In this document: positions 1-5,812 of the stretch, piece after piece
Layout: every line of letters starts with the position of its first letter
Numbering within the stretch: position 1 is the stretch's first letter
Assembly: GCA_900548725.1 (NCBI GenBank)
Contig: URLV01000025.1
Span: 1-18,636 of the forward strand
Origin: an uncultured Mycoplasmatota bacterium
GTDB taxonomy: Bacteria > Bacillota_I > Bacilli_A > RF39 > UBA660
Direction: 5' to 3'
Length of the DNA stretch: 18,636 nucleotides
Notes under the pieces: generated by a model
What the model saw: the letters and a program-made list of their open reading frames with translations, nothing else
The model's database searches: none
What the model was told of the DNA's origin: nothing
Translations under genes and position numbers: made by a program

Positions 1-2
1 TG

Positions 3-224
3 CCACATCCATATAAACACGAAGTAGCAAAGGCTTTTATAGTACTTAAAGAAGGATATAAGGGATTATTTATTAAATCTCAAATAAAAGAATATTGTAA
101 AAAGAATTTATCAAAATATATGGTTCCTTATGAATTTGTATATAGAAAGAGTTTACCTAAAACTAAATTAGGAAAAGTAGATTTTAAAAAATTACAAAGT
201 GATATAGGCAAAGATGACGATTAA
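3..224 (+). CDS. AMP-dependent acyl-CoA synthetase/ligase, C-terminal end (5' truncated by the window)
   Basis: Only the last 73 codons are present, read in the frame starting at base 3. The translation carries the small C-terminal lid domain of the adenylate-forming (ANL) superfamily: a VAKAFIVLKEGY strand, a helix ending NLSKYMVPYEF, then LPKTKLGKVDFKKL. That last block matches the family A10 motif (PKTxxGKxxRKxL), whose GK lysine is the catalytic residue of the adenylation half-reaction. The substrate (fatty acid, acetate or an amino acid for wall modification) cannot be told without the N-terminal domain. The stop at 222-224 lies inside the longest possible reading frame of the next gene. 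Confidence 0.8.
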   Translation, partial: PHPYKHEVAKAFIVLKEGYKGLFIKSQIKEYCKKNLSKYMVPYEFVYRKSLPKTKLGKVDFKKLQSDIGKDDD

Positions 225-942
225 TTGTCGAAATAGAGGTGATAGTATTAATAAAAAAATATATAAAATTTTAATAATTCTTATGTATATATTATCATTT
301 TTAATATTAAGTTATTGCTTGAAAATAAGATTAACTAGTGGCGTTTATTTAGGAACACGTACAAGACTTATTTTATTAGCTTTTGTTTGTTTATTCATAT
401 ATATAAATGGATACTTATTAATAAAAAAATTAAATTATACAAAAAAAATATTAAAAATAAATTTGATAACTTATTGTTTAATATATACGATAGTTATATT
501 TAGTTTGACTTTATTTGATGAAATATATGGAAGAAGAGGATTTGTACTAGTAAAATGGAACAGTCAAATGTTTGATTTTTATATAAAACATGCTTTTAAT
601 ATAGTGCCATTTAAGACAATAAAACTTTTTATAAATGGATATATTAATGGTGTTGTAAGTTTTCCTGCACTAATGACTAACATACTAGGAAATTTTTTAG
701 CTTTTATGCCATATTCGCTTTTTTTACCTTTATTGTTTAAAAGAATGAATAAATTTTTTAATTTTCTTTTAACTATAATAATAATAGTTATAGTAGTAGA
801 AATATTGCAGTTTTTAACACTTTCTGGTTCTTGCGATATTGATGATTTAATATTAAATGTATCTGGTAGTATAGTTTCTTACTTTTTCTTAAGAATTAAG
901 TGTATAAAAAAGTTAATAAATAAAATTTTATTTTATGAATAG
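214..942 (+). CDS. VanZ-family membrane protein
   Basis: A hydrophobic protein of up to 242 residues with about five membrane segments. The C-terminal half carries the VanZ pattern: NILGNFLAFMPYSLFLP, then a membrane helix ending in VEILQF, then CDIDDLILNVSGS, followed by a last helix. VanZ-like proteins are linked to low-level teicoplanin resistance and envelope modification; the molecular activity is not settled. The start is uncertain. The ATG at 214 overlaps the preceding gene and has no good ribosome site, whereas a strong AGAGGTGAT at 235-243 sits just ahead of an in-frame ATT at 247. The next gene starts 8 nt after the stop, suggesting an envelope operon with the PAP2 gene. Confidence 0.8.
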   Translation: MTINCRNRGDSINKKIYKILIILMYILSFLILSYCLKIRLTSGVYLGTRTRLILLAFVCLFIYINGYLLIKKLNYTKKILKINLITYCLIYTIVIFSLTLFDEIYGRRGFVLVKWNSQMFDFYIKHAFNIVPFKTIKLFINGYINGVVSFPALMTNILGNFLAFMPYSLFLPLLFKRMNKFFNFLLTIIIIVIVVEILQFLTLSGSCDIDDLILNVSGSIVSYFFLRIKCIKKLINKILFYE

Positions 943-950
943 AGGTACTT

Positions 951-1556
951 ATGAAAAAAAATATTAAATGGATCTTTTTTGCAATTGCACTAGTAATGTT
1001 TGTTGTCTTGTGTGTTTTGGTGGAATTTAAAAATGATATATTTATAGATTCAGCAGTATATAAAATTCTATCTAAGGGTATATCTGATAATATGACAAGT
1101 GTTATAAAAATATTTACATTTTTTGGTAGCGCTGTTGCGGTTATTAGTATAACTGTTTTAGCGCTGATATTTATAAAGAATAAAAAATATCCTTTATTTA
1201 TGGCACTTGATTTAGTTATTATAACTTTATTACAGTTAATAGTAAAAAATTGCTTTGCTAGAAATAGGCCAGTAGATATAAACTTAATAGAAGAAACAGG
1301 TTATAGTTTTCCTTCAGGTCATTCATTAACTGCTTTTGCTTTTTATGGACTTATAATATATTTTATATATACTTCTAATATGAGTCTAAAAGTCAAAAAA
1401 ATTATGATAACTGTTTTAATACTTCTAATATTATTAGTTGGCATAAGTAGAATATATTTAGGGGTACATTTCTTTACAGACGTACTTGGAGCATTTAGCT
1501 TTTCAACTATGTACTTAATAATCTATATTAGTATGATAAAAACAAAGCTAAATTAA
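951..1556 (+). CDS. PAP2-superfamily membrane phosphatase
   Basis: A 201-residue integral membrane protein with the three phosphatase signature blocks of the PAP2 superfamily: K99-NCFARNRP (motif 1), PSGHS at 121-125 (motif 2, with the catalytic His124) and R167 followed by YLGVHFFTDVLG with His173 (motif 3, nucleophile). Bacterial members usually dephosphorylate undecaprenyl pyrophosphate (BcrC/YbjG type) or phosphatidylglycerol phosphate on the outer face of the membrane; the sequence alone does not choose between them. A first membrane helix (7-25) precedes the core. GAGGT before the ATG at 951 is the ribosome site. A terminator follows at once, so this is the last gene of the upstream unit. 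Confidence 0.9.
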   Translation: MKKNIKWIFFAIALVMFVVLCVLVEFKNDIFIDSAVYKILSKGISDNMTSVIKIFTFFGSAVAVISITVLALIFIKNKKYPLFMALDLVIITLLQLIVKNCFARNRPVDINLIEETGYSFPSGHSLTAFAFYGLIIYFIYTSNMSLKVKKIMITVLILLILLVGISRIYLGVHFFTDVLGAFSFSTMYLIIYISMIKTKLN

Positions 1557-1571
1557 TATTTTTGATTTTAG

Positions 1572-1597
1572 AAGATTACTTTAAGTAATCTTTTTTG
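1572..1597 (+). terminator. Rho-independent terminator after the PAP2 gene
   Basis: AGATTACT at 1573-1580 pairs with AGTAATCT at 1584-1591 around a TTA loop, followed by six T. The 20-bp core is a perfect palindrome. It separates the PAP2 unit from the holin gene. Confidence 0.85.
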
Positions 1598-1653
1598 TTC
1601 TTTTATAATTTTCAAAAAAGTTCTAGCTTAATAAGATATAGTGGAGGTAAGAT

Positions 1654-1899
1654 ATGAAATCAAAAATAAAGTCTAGAAAGTTTTGGATAGCAGTATTAAG
1701 CAATATTGTATCCATCACTGTTGTATTTACTGAGCTAGGTGGAACAGCTGGAATAGTTGCAGGGATTATTGGGACAATAGCTGCATCTATATCTTATATG
1801 ATAACTGAGTGTAGAGTAGATGTAGCACGCGCTAAAGCAACCTATGAAGAAGTAGATGCATTAATTAAAAGTTTAAAAAACAAGGGAGGTGATAATTAA
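1654..1899 (+). CDS. Phage-type holin
   Basis: An 81-residue protein with a basic N-terminus (MKSKIKSRKF), two membrane segments (about 10-28 and 31-50), then a charged tail (VDVARAKATYEEVDALIKSLK). This is the layout of small class II holins of Firmicute phages, which open the membrane so that endolysin reaches the wall. A strong GTGGAGGTAA lies ahead of the ATG. The gene directly abuts the endolysin gene (stop at 1897-1899, next start at 1900), the classical lysis-cassette order. A weak TATAAT at 1604-1609 lies upstream without a convincing -35 box. No other phage genes are visible, so this is either a prophage remnant or a domesticated cassette. The holin family assignment is by architecture and is moderately sure. 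Confidence 0.75.
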   Translation: MKSKIKSRKFWIAVLSNIVSITVVFTELGGTAGIVAGIIGTIAASISYMITECRVDVARAKATYEEVDALIKSLKNKGGDN

Positions 1900-2772
1900 G
1901 TGGAAAATGCTATTTTTATGATGGATTATTTAAATGTAACTCAAACGGCTAATAACAATTTTTCTCATAAAGGATGTTTGGCACTTGATATAGCAGGTCG
2001 AGATGCAGGAATCGATACATTAAAAGCACCATTTACTGGTACTGTAAAAAGAATATATCAAGGTAACAATGCTGTTTGGATTGAAAGCAATAATAAAGTA
2101 AGATATGCAGATGGAACTATAGATTATATGACAGTTTTAACTATGCATGATAATAGTACATCATTAAAAGTTGGTGACGTAATAAAACAAGGTACACCAT
2201 ATTATAAAGAAGGTACTCGTGGATATGCTACTGGAAACCATATACACTTGTCAGTTGGAAAGGGCAAATTTACGGGTAGTGGATGGTATCAAAATAGTAG
2301 CGGTAGTTGGTGCATAAATAATCAATATGACGTTTATAAAGCACTATTTTTAGATAATAATACTAAAATAATTAATGGTGGTGGATATAATTGGATTAGA
2401 GCTTCTAAGGATACTAGTACTAATAATACATTATATATAGTAAAAAAAGGAGATAATTTAACAAAAATTTCTAAGCAATATGGAGTTTCAATTGATGACA
2501 TAGTTAGAACTAATAACATAAAGAATAAAAATTTAATATATGTAGGTCAGAAATTAATAATACCAAATGGAATAAGTAATAATTATTTTAAGAAATATAC
2601 AGGTAATACAGGATCTATTGTAGATGCCTTAAAAAGTATTGGTGAAAAATCAGAGTATAGTTATAGATCAATGATAGCAAGTAAAAATGGAATAACAAAT
2701 TATACTGGAAGTGCTACTCAAAATACTAAATTATTGAATTTATTAAAAGAAGGAAAACTAATTCGCCCTTAA
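1900..2772 (+). CDS. Endolysin: M23 peptidase + LysM + C-terminal wall-binding-like domain
   Basis: A 290-residue modular wall hydrolase starting at GTG, placed 7 nt after GGGAGGTGA. Residues 1-150 form an M23 (LytM-type) zinc endopeptidase: SHKG (His23), ALDIAG (Asp30) and the GNHIHLSVG block (His114/His116). Residues 176-222 form a LysM peptidoglycan-binding module (YIVKKGDNLTKISKQYGVS to VGQKLIIP). Residues 229-290 carry a repeated-looking YTGNTGSIVDALKSIG / NYTGSATQNTKLLNLL region that I take to be a further wall-binding domain, as in many gut phage lysins. There is no signal peptide, so release would depend on the adjacent holin. A strong terminator follows. It is co-oriented with and 74 bp upstream of the retron RNA. 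Confidence 0.85.
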   Translation: MENAIFMMDYLNVTQTANNNFSHKGCLALDIAGRDAGIDTLKAPFTGTVKRIYQGNNAVWIESNNKVRYADGTIDYMTVLTMHDNSTSLKVGDVIKQGTPYYKEGTRGYATGNHIHLSVGKGKFTGSGWYQNSSGSWCINNQYDVYKALFLDNNTKIINGGGYNWIRASKDTSTNNTLYIVKKGDNLTKISKQYGVSIDDIVRTNNIKNKNLIYVGQKLIIPNGISNNYFKKYTGNTGSIVDALKSIGEKSEYSYRSMIASKNGITNYTGSATQNTKLLNLLKEGKLIRP

Positions 2773-2778
2773 ATTATG

Positions 2779-2810
2779 AAGCTATTAACTTTTGTTAATA
2801 GCTTTTTTTC
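2779..2810 (+). terminator. Rho-independent terminator after the endolysin
   Basis: AAGCTATTAAC at 2779-2789 pairs perfectly with GTTAATAGCTT at 2794-2804 (11 bp, TTTT loop) and runs into a T tract at 2803-2809. It closes the lysis cassette and isolates it from the retron promoter that begins at the next base. Confidence 0.92.
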
Positions 2811-2839
2811 TTGTAATTTATTAATATATGTGTTAAAAT
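2811..2839 (+). promoter_or_regulatory. Extended -10 promoter of the retron RNA
   Basis: TTGTAA (2811-2816) is a -35 box, followed by a 17-bp spacer and TAAAAT (2834-2839) as the -10 box, with an extended TGT just ahead (2831-2833). The predicted start of transcription is 2846-2847, which falls on the first bases of the RNA's 5' pairing arm. The position, spacing and fit to the RNA start agree, but this is a prediction. Confidence 0.7.
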
Positions 2840-2843
2840 GTGC

Positions 2844-3002
2844 TTGAGCAATAGTATATGGAATAATCCTCTTTAGCGAGTCGCTAAGGTCAAGAATAAT
2901 GTATCATTAAATTGTAATACTCCAAAGAACTTTCCTACACTAAAGTGTAGTAGCTGACGCTTAAGTTCATTTCCATATTACAATATAATTAGTATTGCTT
3001 AA
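2844..3002 (+). ncRNA. Retron msr-msd non-coding RNA
   Basis: This structured stretch ahead of the reverse transcriptase has the parts of a retron RNA. The ends pair: TTGAGCAATA (2844-2853, a1) with TATTGCTTAA (2993-3002, a2), 10 bp with one G-U. The msr part has a hairpin at 2871-2889 (CTTTAGCG over CGCTAAGG) and one at 2897-2909 (TAATG/CATTA). It contains TTAGCGAG (2873-2880) and AAGGTCAA, strings I recall from the retron-Eco1 msr, where the G of TAGC is the branch point; G2876 is the candidate here. The msd part has a 9-bp stem ATTGTAATA (2911-2919) with TATTACAAT (2976-2984), inner GAACT/AGTTC pairing, and a top hairpin CTACAC-TAAA-GTGTAG (2935-2950). The msr/msd boundary is not fixed, because ATATGGAA (2856-2863) can also pair with TTCCATAT (2971-2978) and so lengthen a1/a2. 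Confidence 0.8.
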
Positions 3003-3015
3003 TGGAGGTAATAAA

Positions 3016-3960
3016 ATGTGGAAATATATGACACCAAATAAGTGCAGGGAGCTTTTATTATCTTTTAATTTATTAAATCAAAATGATTATAGTAAAGATA
3101 TATTAAAACGTCTTTACTCAATCAGCAATAATATAGAAAACAATTATACTATTCATAAAATAAAAAAAAGAAATAATAAGATTAGAACAATTTATGAGCC
3201 TAATTATACTTTAAAGCAAATTCAAAGAAATATATTAAAAAATATACTTAATGATGTTAATATATCAAAGTATGCTAAAGCTTATAAAAAAGGTATTAGC
3301 CTAAAAGATAATGCATTGCCACACGTTGGTAAGAATATTATTTTAAAATTAGATATAAAACACTTTTTTGATAGTATTAGTTTTTTAAATGTATATAATT
3401 CTTGTTTTCCAATAGAACTATATCCTAAAAATATTGGAATTTTACTTACTAAATTATGTACCTATTATGATTTTTTACCACAAGGAGCACCGACATCATC
3501 ATATATATCTAATATTGTAATGAAAAAGTTTGATGAAGAGATAGGTCAAATAACTGAAAATCTTAATATAGAATATACAAGATACTCTGATGACTTAACT
3601 TTTTCTGGAGATTTTGATCCAAAATATATAATAAATATAGTGAAGAAAAAATTAAATAAAATGGGATTAAAATTAAACTATGATAAAATTAGAGTTATAG
3701 GTAAGGGAAGTAGACAATGTGTTACTGGAGTAGTAGTTAATACATTTGCGCAAACATCAAGTGTTTATAGAAAAAAAATAAGACAAGAAATTTATTTTAT
3801 AAAAAAATATGGATTAGAGTCTCATTTAAATAGAATTAATTATAGTGATGCTAAGGATAAATATCTTTATATGCTTAAAGGTAAAATTAATTTTGTTCTT
3901 AATATAAATAGTAATGATGTAGAGTTTATTAATTATAAGAATTATTTAAATAGTTTATAA
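3016..3960 (+). CDS. Retron reverse transcriptase
   Basis: A 314-residue reverse transcriptase that would copy the upstream RNA into branched msDNA. In order: IRTIYEPNYTLKQIQRNIL (52-74); NALPH (99-103), matching the NAxxH motif diagnostic of retron RTs; LDIKHFFDSI (catalytic Asp113); LPQGAPTSS (154-162); YSDD (190-193, the catalytic YxDD); and CVTGVVVN (235-242), which carries the retron VTG motif. Its length is close to that of the retron-Eco1 enzyme (about 320). The ATG at 3016 is chosen because GGAGG (3004-3008) sits correctly for it; an in-frame TTG at 2995 overlaps the a2 arm and has no ribosome site. No group II intron maturase or nuclease domain is present. No terminator separates it from the next gene, 22 nt downstream, although a weak TATAAT (3956-3961) overlaps its stop. 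Confidence 0.93.
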   Translation: MWKYMTPNKCRELLLSFNLLNQNDYSKDILKRLYSISNNIENNYTIHKIKKRNNKIRTIYEPNYTLKQIQRNILKNILNDVNISKYAKAYKKGISLKDNALPHVGKNIILKLDIKHFFDSISFLNVYNSCFPIELYPKNIGILLTKLCTYYDFLPQGAPTSSYISNIVMKKFDEEIGQITENLNIEYTRYSDDLTFSGDFDPKYIINIVKKKLNKMGLKLNYDKIRVIGKGSRQCVTGVVVNTFAQTSSVYRKKIRQEIYFIKKYGLESHLNRINYSDAKDKYLYMLKGKINFVLNINSNDVEFINYKNYLNSL

Positions 3961-3982
3961 TAGTATAAAAATAGGAGGAATT

Positions 3983-4660
3983 ATGAAAAATATAAGTAAT
4001 ATTTTATGGGGGTTAGTTTTTGTAGCTTTAGGAGTCATTGTTGGAATAAACACTTTGGGTATAGCGGATATAAATATATTTTTTGATGGTTGGTGGACTT
4101 TAATAATAATAATTCCATCTTGTATAGACTTTATTAAAGGCCGAGATAAAACTGGAAGCCTTATTGGTATTATAGTAGGTGTTTTATTACTACTAGGGTG
4201 TCAAGACATAATCGATTTTGAGCTTATATGGAAGTTATTAGTGCCTATTATATTAGTAATTATAGGACTATCTTTGATATTTAAGGATTCATTAAAATCA
4301 AGTTTAAGACGAGAATTAAAAAAATTAAATAATAAGAAAAATGAAAAAGAATATTGTGCAACTTTTGGAGCACAAAAAATAAATTTTGACAATCAGAAAT
4401 TTGATGGTGCAGATCTTAATGCCATATTTGGCGGATTAGATATTGATTTAATTAAAGCTGAAATTATAGATAATTCAGTAATAAATATAAGTAGTATATT
4501 TGGAGGTACTAAAGTAAAAGTTCCAGATGATGTTAATATAAAGGTAATATCTACAAGCATATTTGGTGGCGTATCAAATAAAAAACCTTTTAATGATAAA
4601 TGTTTAAAAACTATATATATAAATGCTACTTGTTTATTTGGCGGAGTTGATATAATATGA
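3983..4660 (+). CDS. LiaF-like envelope stress membrane protein
   Basis: A 225-residue protein. The N-terminal 100 residues contain about four membrane helices (8-27, 31-50, 58-77 and 82-100, as in DUF5668/LiaF transmembrane modules). A basic linker (about 104-121) follows, then a cytoplasmic beta-rich domain with a recurring phenylalanine-glycine-glycine rung: FGAQKI, IFGGLDIDL, IFGGTKVKVP, IFGGV, LFGGVDI. That C-terminal pattern is the LiaF / cell-wall-active antibiotic response family, whose founder inhibits a sensor kinase during lipid II stress. No LiaS or LiaR partner is in this window. AGGAGGAA precedes the ATG. The stop overlaps the next start by 4 nt (ATGA), so the two are translationally coupled. 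Whether it is read from the retron promoter or a weak one at 3933-3961 is open. Confidence 0.82.
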   Translation: MKNISNILWGLVFVALGVIVGINTLGIADINIFFDGWWTLIIIIPSCIDFIKGRDKTGSLIGIIVGVLLLLGCQDIIDFELIWKLLVPIILVIIGLSLIFKDSLKSSLRRELKKLNNKKNEKEYCATFGAQKINFDNQKFDGADLNAIFGGLDIDLIKAEIIDNSVINISSIFGGTKVKVPDDVNIKVISTSIFGGVSNKKPFNDKCLKTIYINATCLFGGVDII

Positions 4661-5439
4661 CAGGTCTACAAAGACTTATAAAATATTTTTCTATTGCGCT
4701 TGCAATATCTATAATAGTTGGTTTAATTGTTGGAGTATTACAAGTATTTAATTTTTTTAGTTTTTCTAGTGAAGACTCAAATAAGCCATTAAAGTTATTA
4801 AACGAATATAATCCTAGTGAAATTAATAGTATAGAAGTCTCTTTAAAGAGTATTAAATTAGAAATAAGTGAAGGTCAAAAATTTGAAGTTAAATCTAATA
4901 GTCAATATATTAATTTAAAATTAGAAGATGGTAAGCTTTCTATAAAAGAAAAAAATCATTTAAATCTTGGAAAGCGCTATAGCTTAGTTATAACTATTCC
5001 AGAAAATACTACATTTGATTCATTTAAGCTTTCTACAGCTAGTGGAAGCATCAATATTAATAATTTATATGCTGATAAAATAGACTTTGACTTAGGCACT
5101 GGAAGTTTCTTGGCTAACAATTTATATGTCTATAGATTAGCTAAAATAGATGGTGGCGCAGGTAAGATTGAAATAAAAGGTGGAACTATTAATAATCTTG
5201 ATTTTGATATTGGCGTAGGTGAAGCTATAATAAATTCACTTTTACTTGGAAATAACAATATTGATTGTGGAGTAGGTAGATTAGAACTTAACTTAATAGG
5301 TGACGATTATAACATAAGCATAGATTCTACTGGTTCTTCTAATATAAATGGTAAAAGTTCAAAAAAATATGGTATTGGAGATTCTACTATTAAAATAGAT
5401 GGTGGAATAGGCAACATAGAAGTTGAAACAAATAAATAG
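4657..5439 (+). CDS. DUF4097-like membrane-anchored beta-repeat protein
   Basis: A 260-residue protein with one N-terminal membrane helix (about 10-32) and a long extracytoplasmic or cytoplasmic beta-solenoid-like region rich in short SGSI / GTGS / GGAGKI / GVGEA / GVGRL / GGIGNI turns, typical of DUF4097 (putative adhesin-fold) proteins. These often sit beside LiaF- or phage-shock-type genes and are thought to sense or respond to envelope stress; no biochemical activity can be read from the sequence. The start ATG overlaps the stop of the LiaF-like gene. It ends its operon at the terminator at 5461. Confidence 0.75.
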   Translation: MTGLQRLIKYFSIALAISIIVGLIVGVLQVFNFFSFSSEDSNKPLKLLNEYNPSEINSIEVSLKSIKLEISEGQKFEVKSNSQYINLKLEDGKLSIKEKNHLNLGKRYSLVITIPENTTFDSFKLSTASGSININNLYADKIDFDLGTGSFLANNLYVYRLAKIDGGAGKIEIKGGTINNLDFDIGVGEAIINSLLLGNNNIDCGVGRLELNLIGDDYNISIDSTGSSNINGKSSKKYGIGDSTIKIDGGIGNIEVETNK

Positions 5440-5460
5440 GATTTACTGAAGTTGTAATAT

Positions 5461-5496
5461 AAAAGTGTACACAAAAAAGTGTATGCTTTTATTTTT
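5461..5496 (+). terminator. Rho-independent terminator of the LiaF-like/DUF4097 operon
   Basis: AAAAGTGTACAC (5461-5472) pairs over its full length with GTGTATGCTTTT (5479-5490), allowing two G-U pairs, around an AAAAAA loop. TTT-A-TTTTT follows. It lies 21 nt after the DUF4097-like stop. Confidence 0.8.
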
Positions 5497-5525
5497 GTTA
5501 TAATCAATATTAGAAAATATTAAAA

Positions 5526-5760
5526 ATGTCTAAATCAAGATATTATAAATGGTCAAAAAATAAGTATATACTAAATAAATATGAAATTAATTGTGGATGT
5601 TTAGGATAATTAATTAAAGATATACATAGGGGAAAACCTAGTTATGGATATTATAGAATAAATAAAATAATTAGAGATTTGGTATGTTTCAACTCATCCA
5701 AGTTTTGCATTGCAATATAAAAACCCAGTTGAGTATAGAACACAACTAGGTTTTAAATAA
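5526..5760 (+). pseudogene. Decayed IS3-family transposase (orfB) fragment
   Basis: Two pieces of an IS3-family OrfB survive in different frames. Piece one (from ATG 5526) reads MSKSRYYKWSKNK, meets a stop at 5607-5609, and continues in the same frame as IHRGKPSYGYYRINKIIRD (about 5622-5680), the conserved HPSYGYRRI-type block ahead of the DDE core. Piece two, shifted one frame (about 5689-5760), reads HPSFALQYKNPVEYRTQLGF to a stop, the typical PVEYR C-terminus. The DDE catalytic core between them is missing, so the gene was broken by an internal deletion near 5680 plus a nonsense mutation. No orfA is present. The element's right terminal repeat follows at 5771-5789. Confidence 0.85.
5719..5754 (-). 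terminator. Rho-independent terminator for the minus-strand yidD/lipoprotein unit
   Basis: AAAACCCAGTTG (5720-5731) and CAACTAGGTTTT (5743-5754) are inverted copies. On the minus strand all 12 positions pair (one U-G), while on the plus strand the same position is a C-A mismatch. The minus-strand stem runs into TTTTT (5723-5719). It lies about 59 nt beyond the lipoprotein stop, inside the coding sequence of the dead transposase tail. Confidence 0.7.
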
Positions 5761-5770
5761 CATTATTTGA

Positions 5771-5789
5771 GTGTTTAATTTTTGTTGAC
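5771..5789. repeat. Terminal inverted repeat of the IS3-family remnant
   Basis: Read on the minus strand this is GTCAACAAAAATTAAACAC. It matches 17 of 19 bases of GTCAACAAAAAGTAGACAC at 18589-18607, in opposite orientation, and lies 10 nt after the transposase stop, as expected for an IS right end. Confidence 0.75.
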
Positions 5790-5812
5790 AATTTCAGATT
5801 TAATGCTCTTTT

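Noticed and set aside
2334..2519. Minus-strand open frame inside the endolysin
   Set aside because: It shadows a gene with clear M23 and LysM motifs, and has no ribosome site or recognisable domain. The same holds for the other antisense frames at 4201, 5307, 7436, 8061, 8418 and 16252.
1654..2772. Toxin-antitoxin pair
   Set aside because: The small two-helix protein followed by an M23/LysM protein fits a holin-endolysin pair far better; no antitoxin-like protein is present.
2995..3015. Upstream in-frame TTG start for the reverse transcriptase
   Set aside because: It overlaps the a2 arm and lacks a ribosome site; GGAGG at 3004-3008 fits the ATG at 3016.
3016..3960. Group II intron-encoded protein
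   Set aside because: No maturase (X) or HNH domain, no intron-like flanks with domain V, and only about 314 residues.
3933..3961. Separate promoter for the LiaF-like operon (TATAAT overlapping the RT stop)
   Set aside because: The -10 is good but the -35 (TTATAA) is poor and no TGn extension is present, so in AT-rich DNA it is too weak to call.
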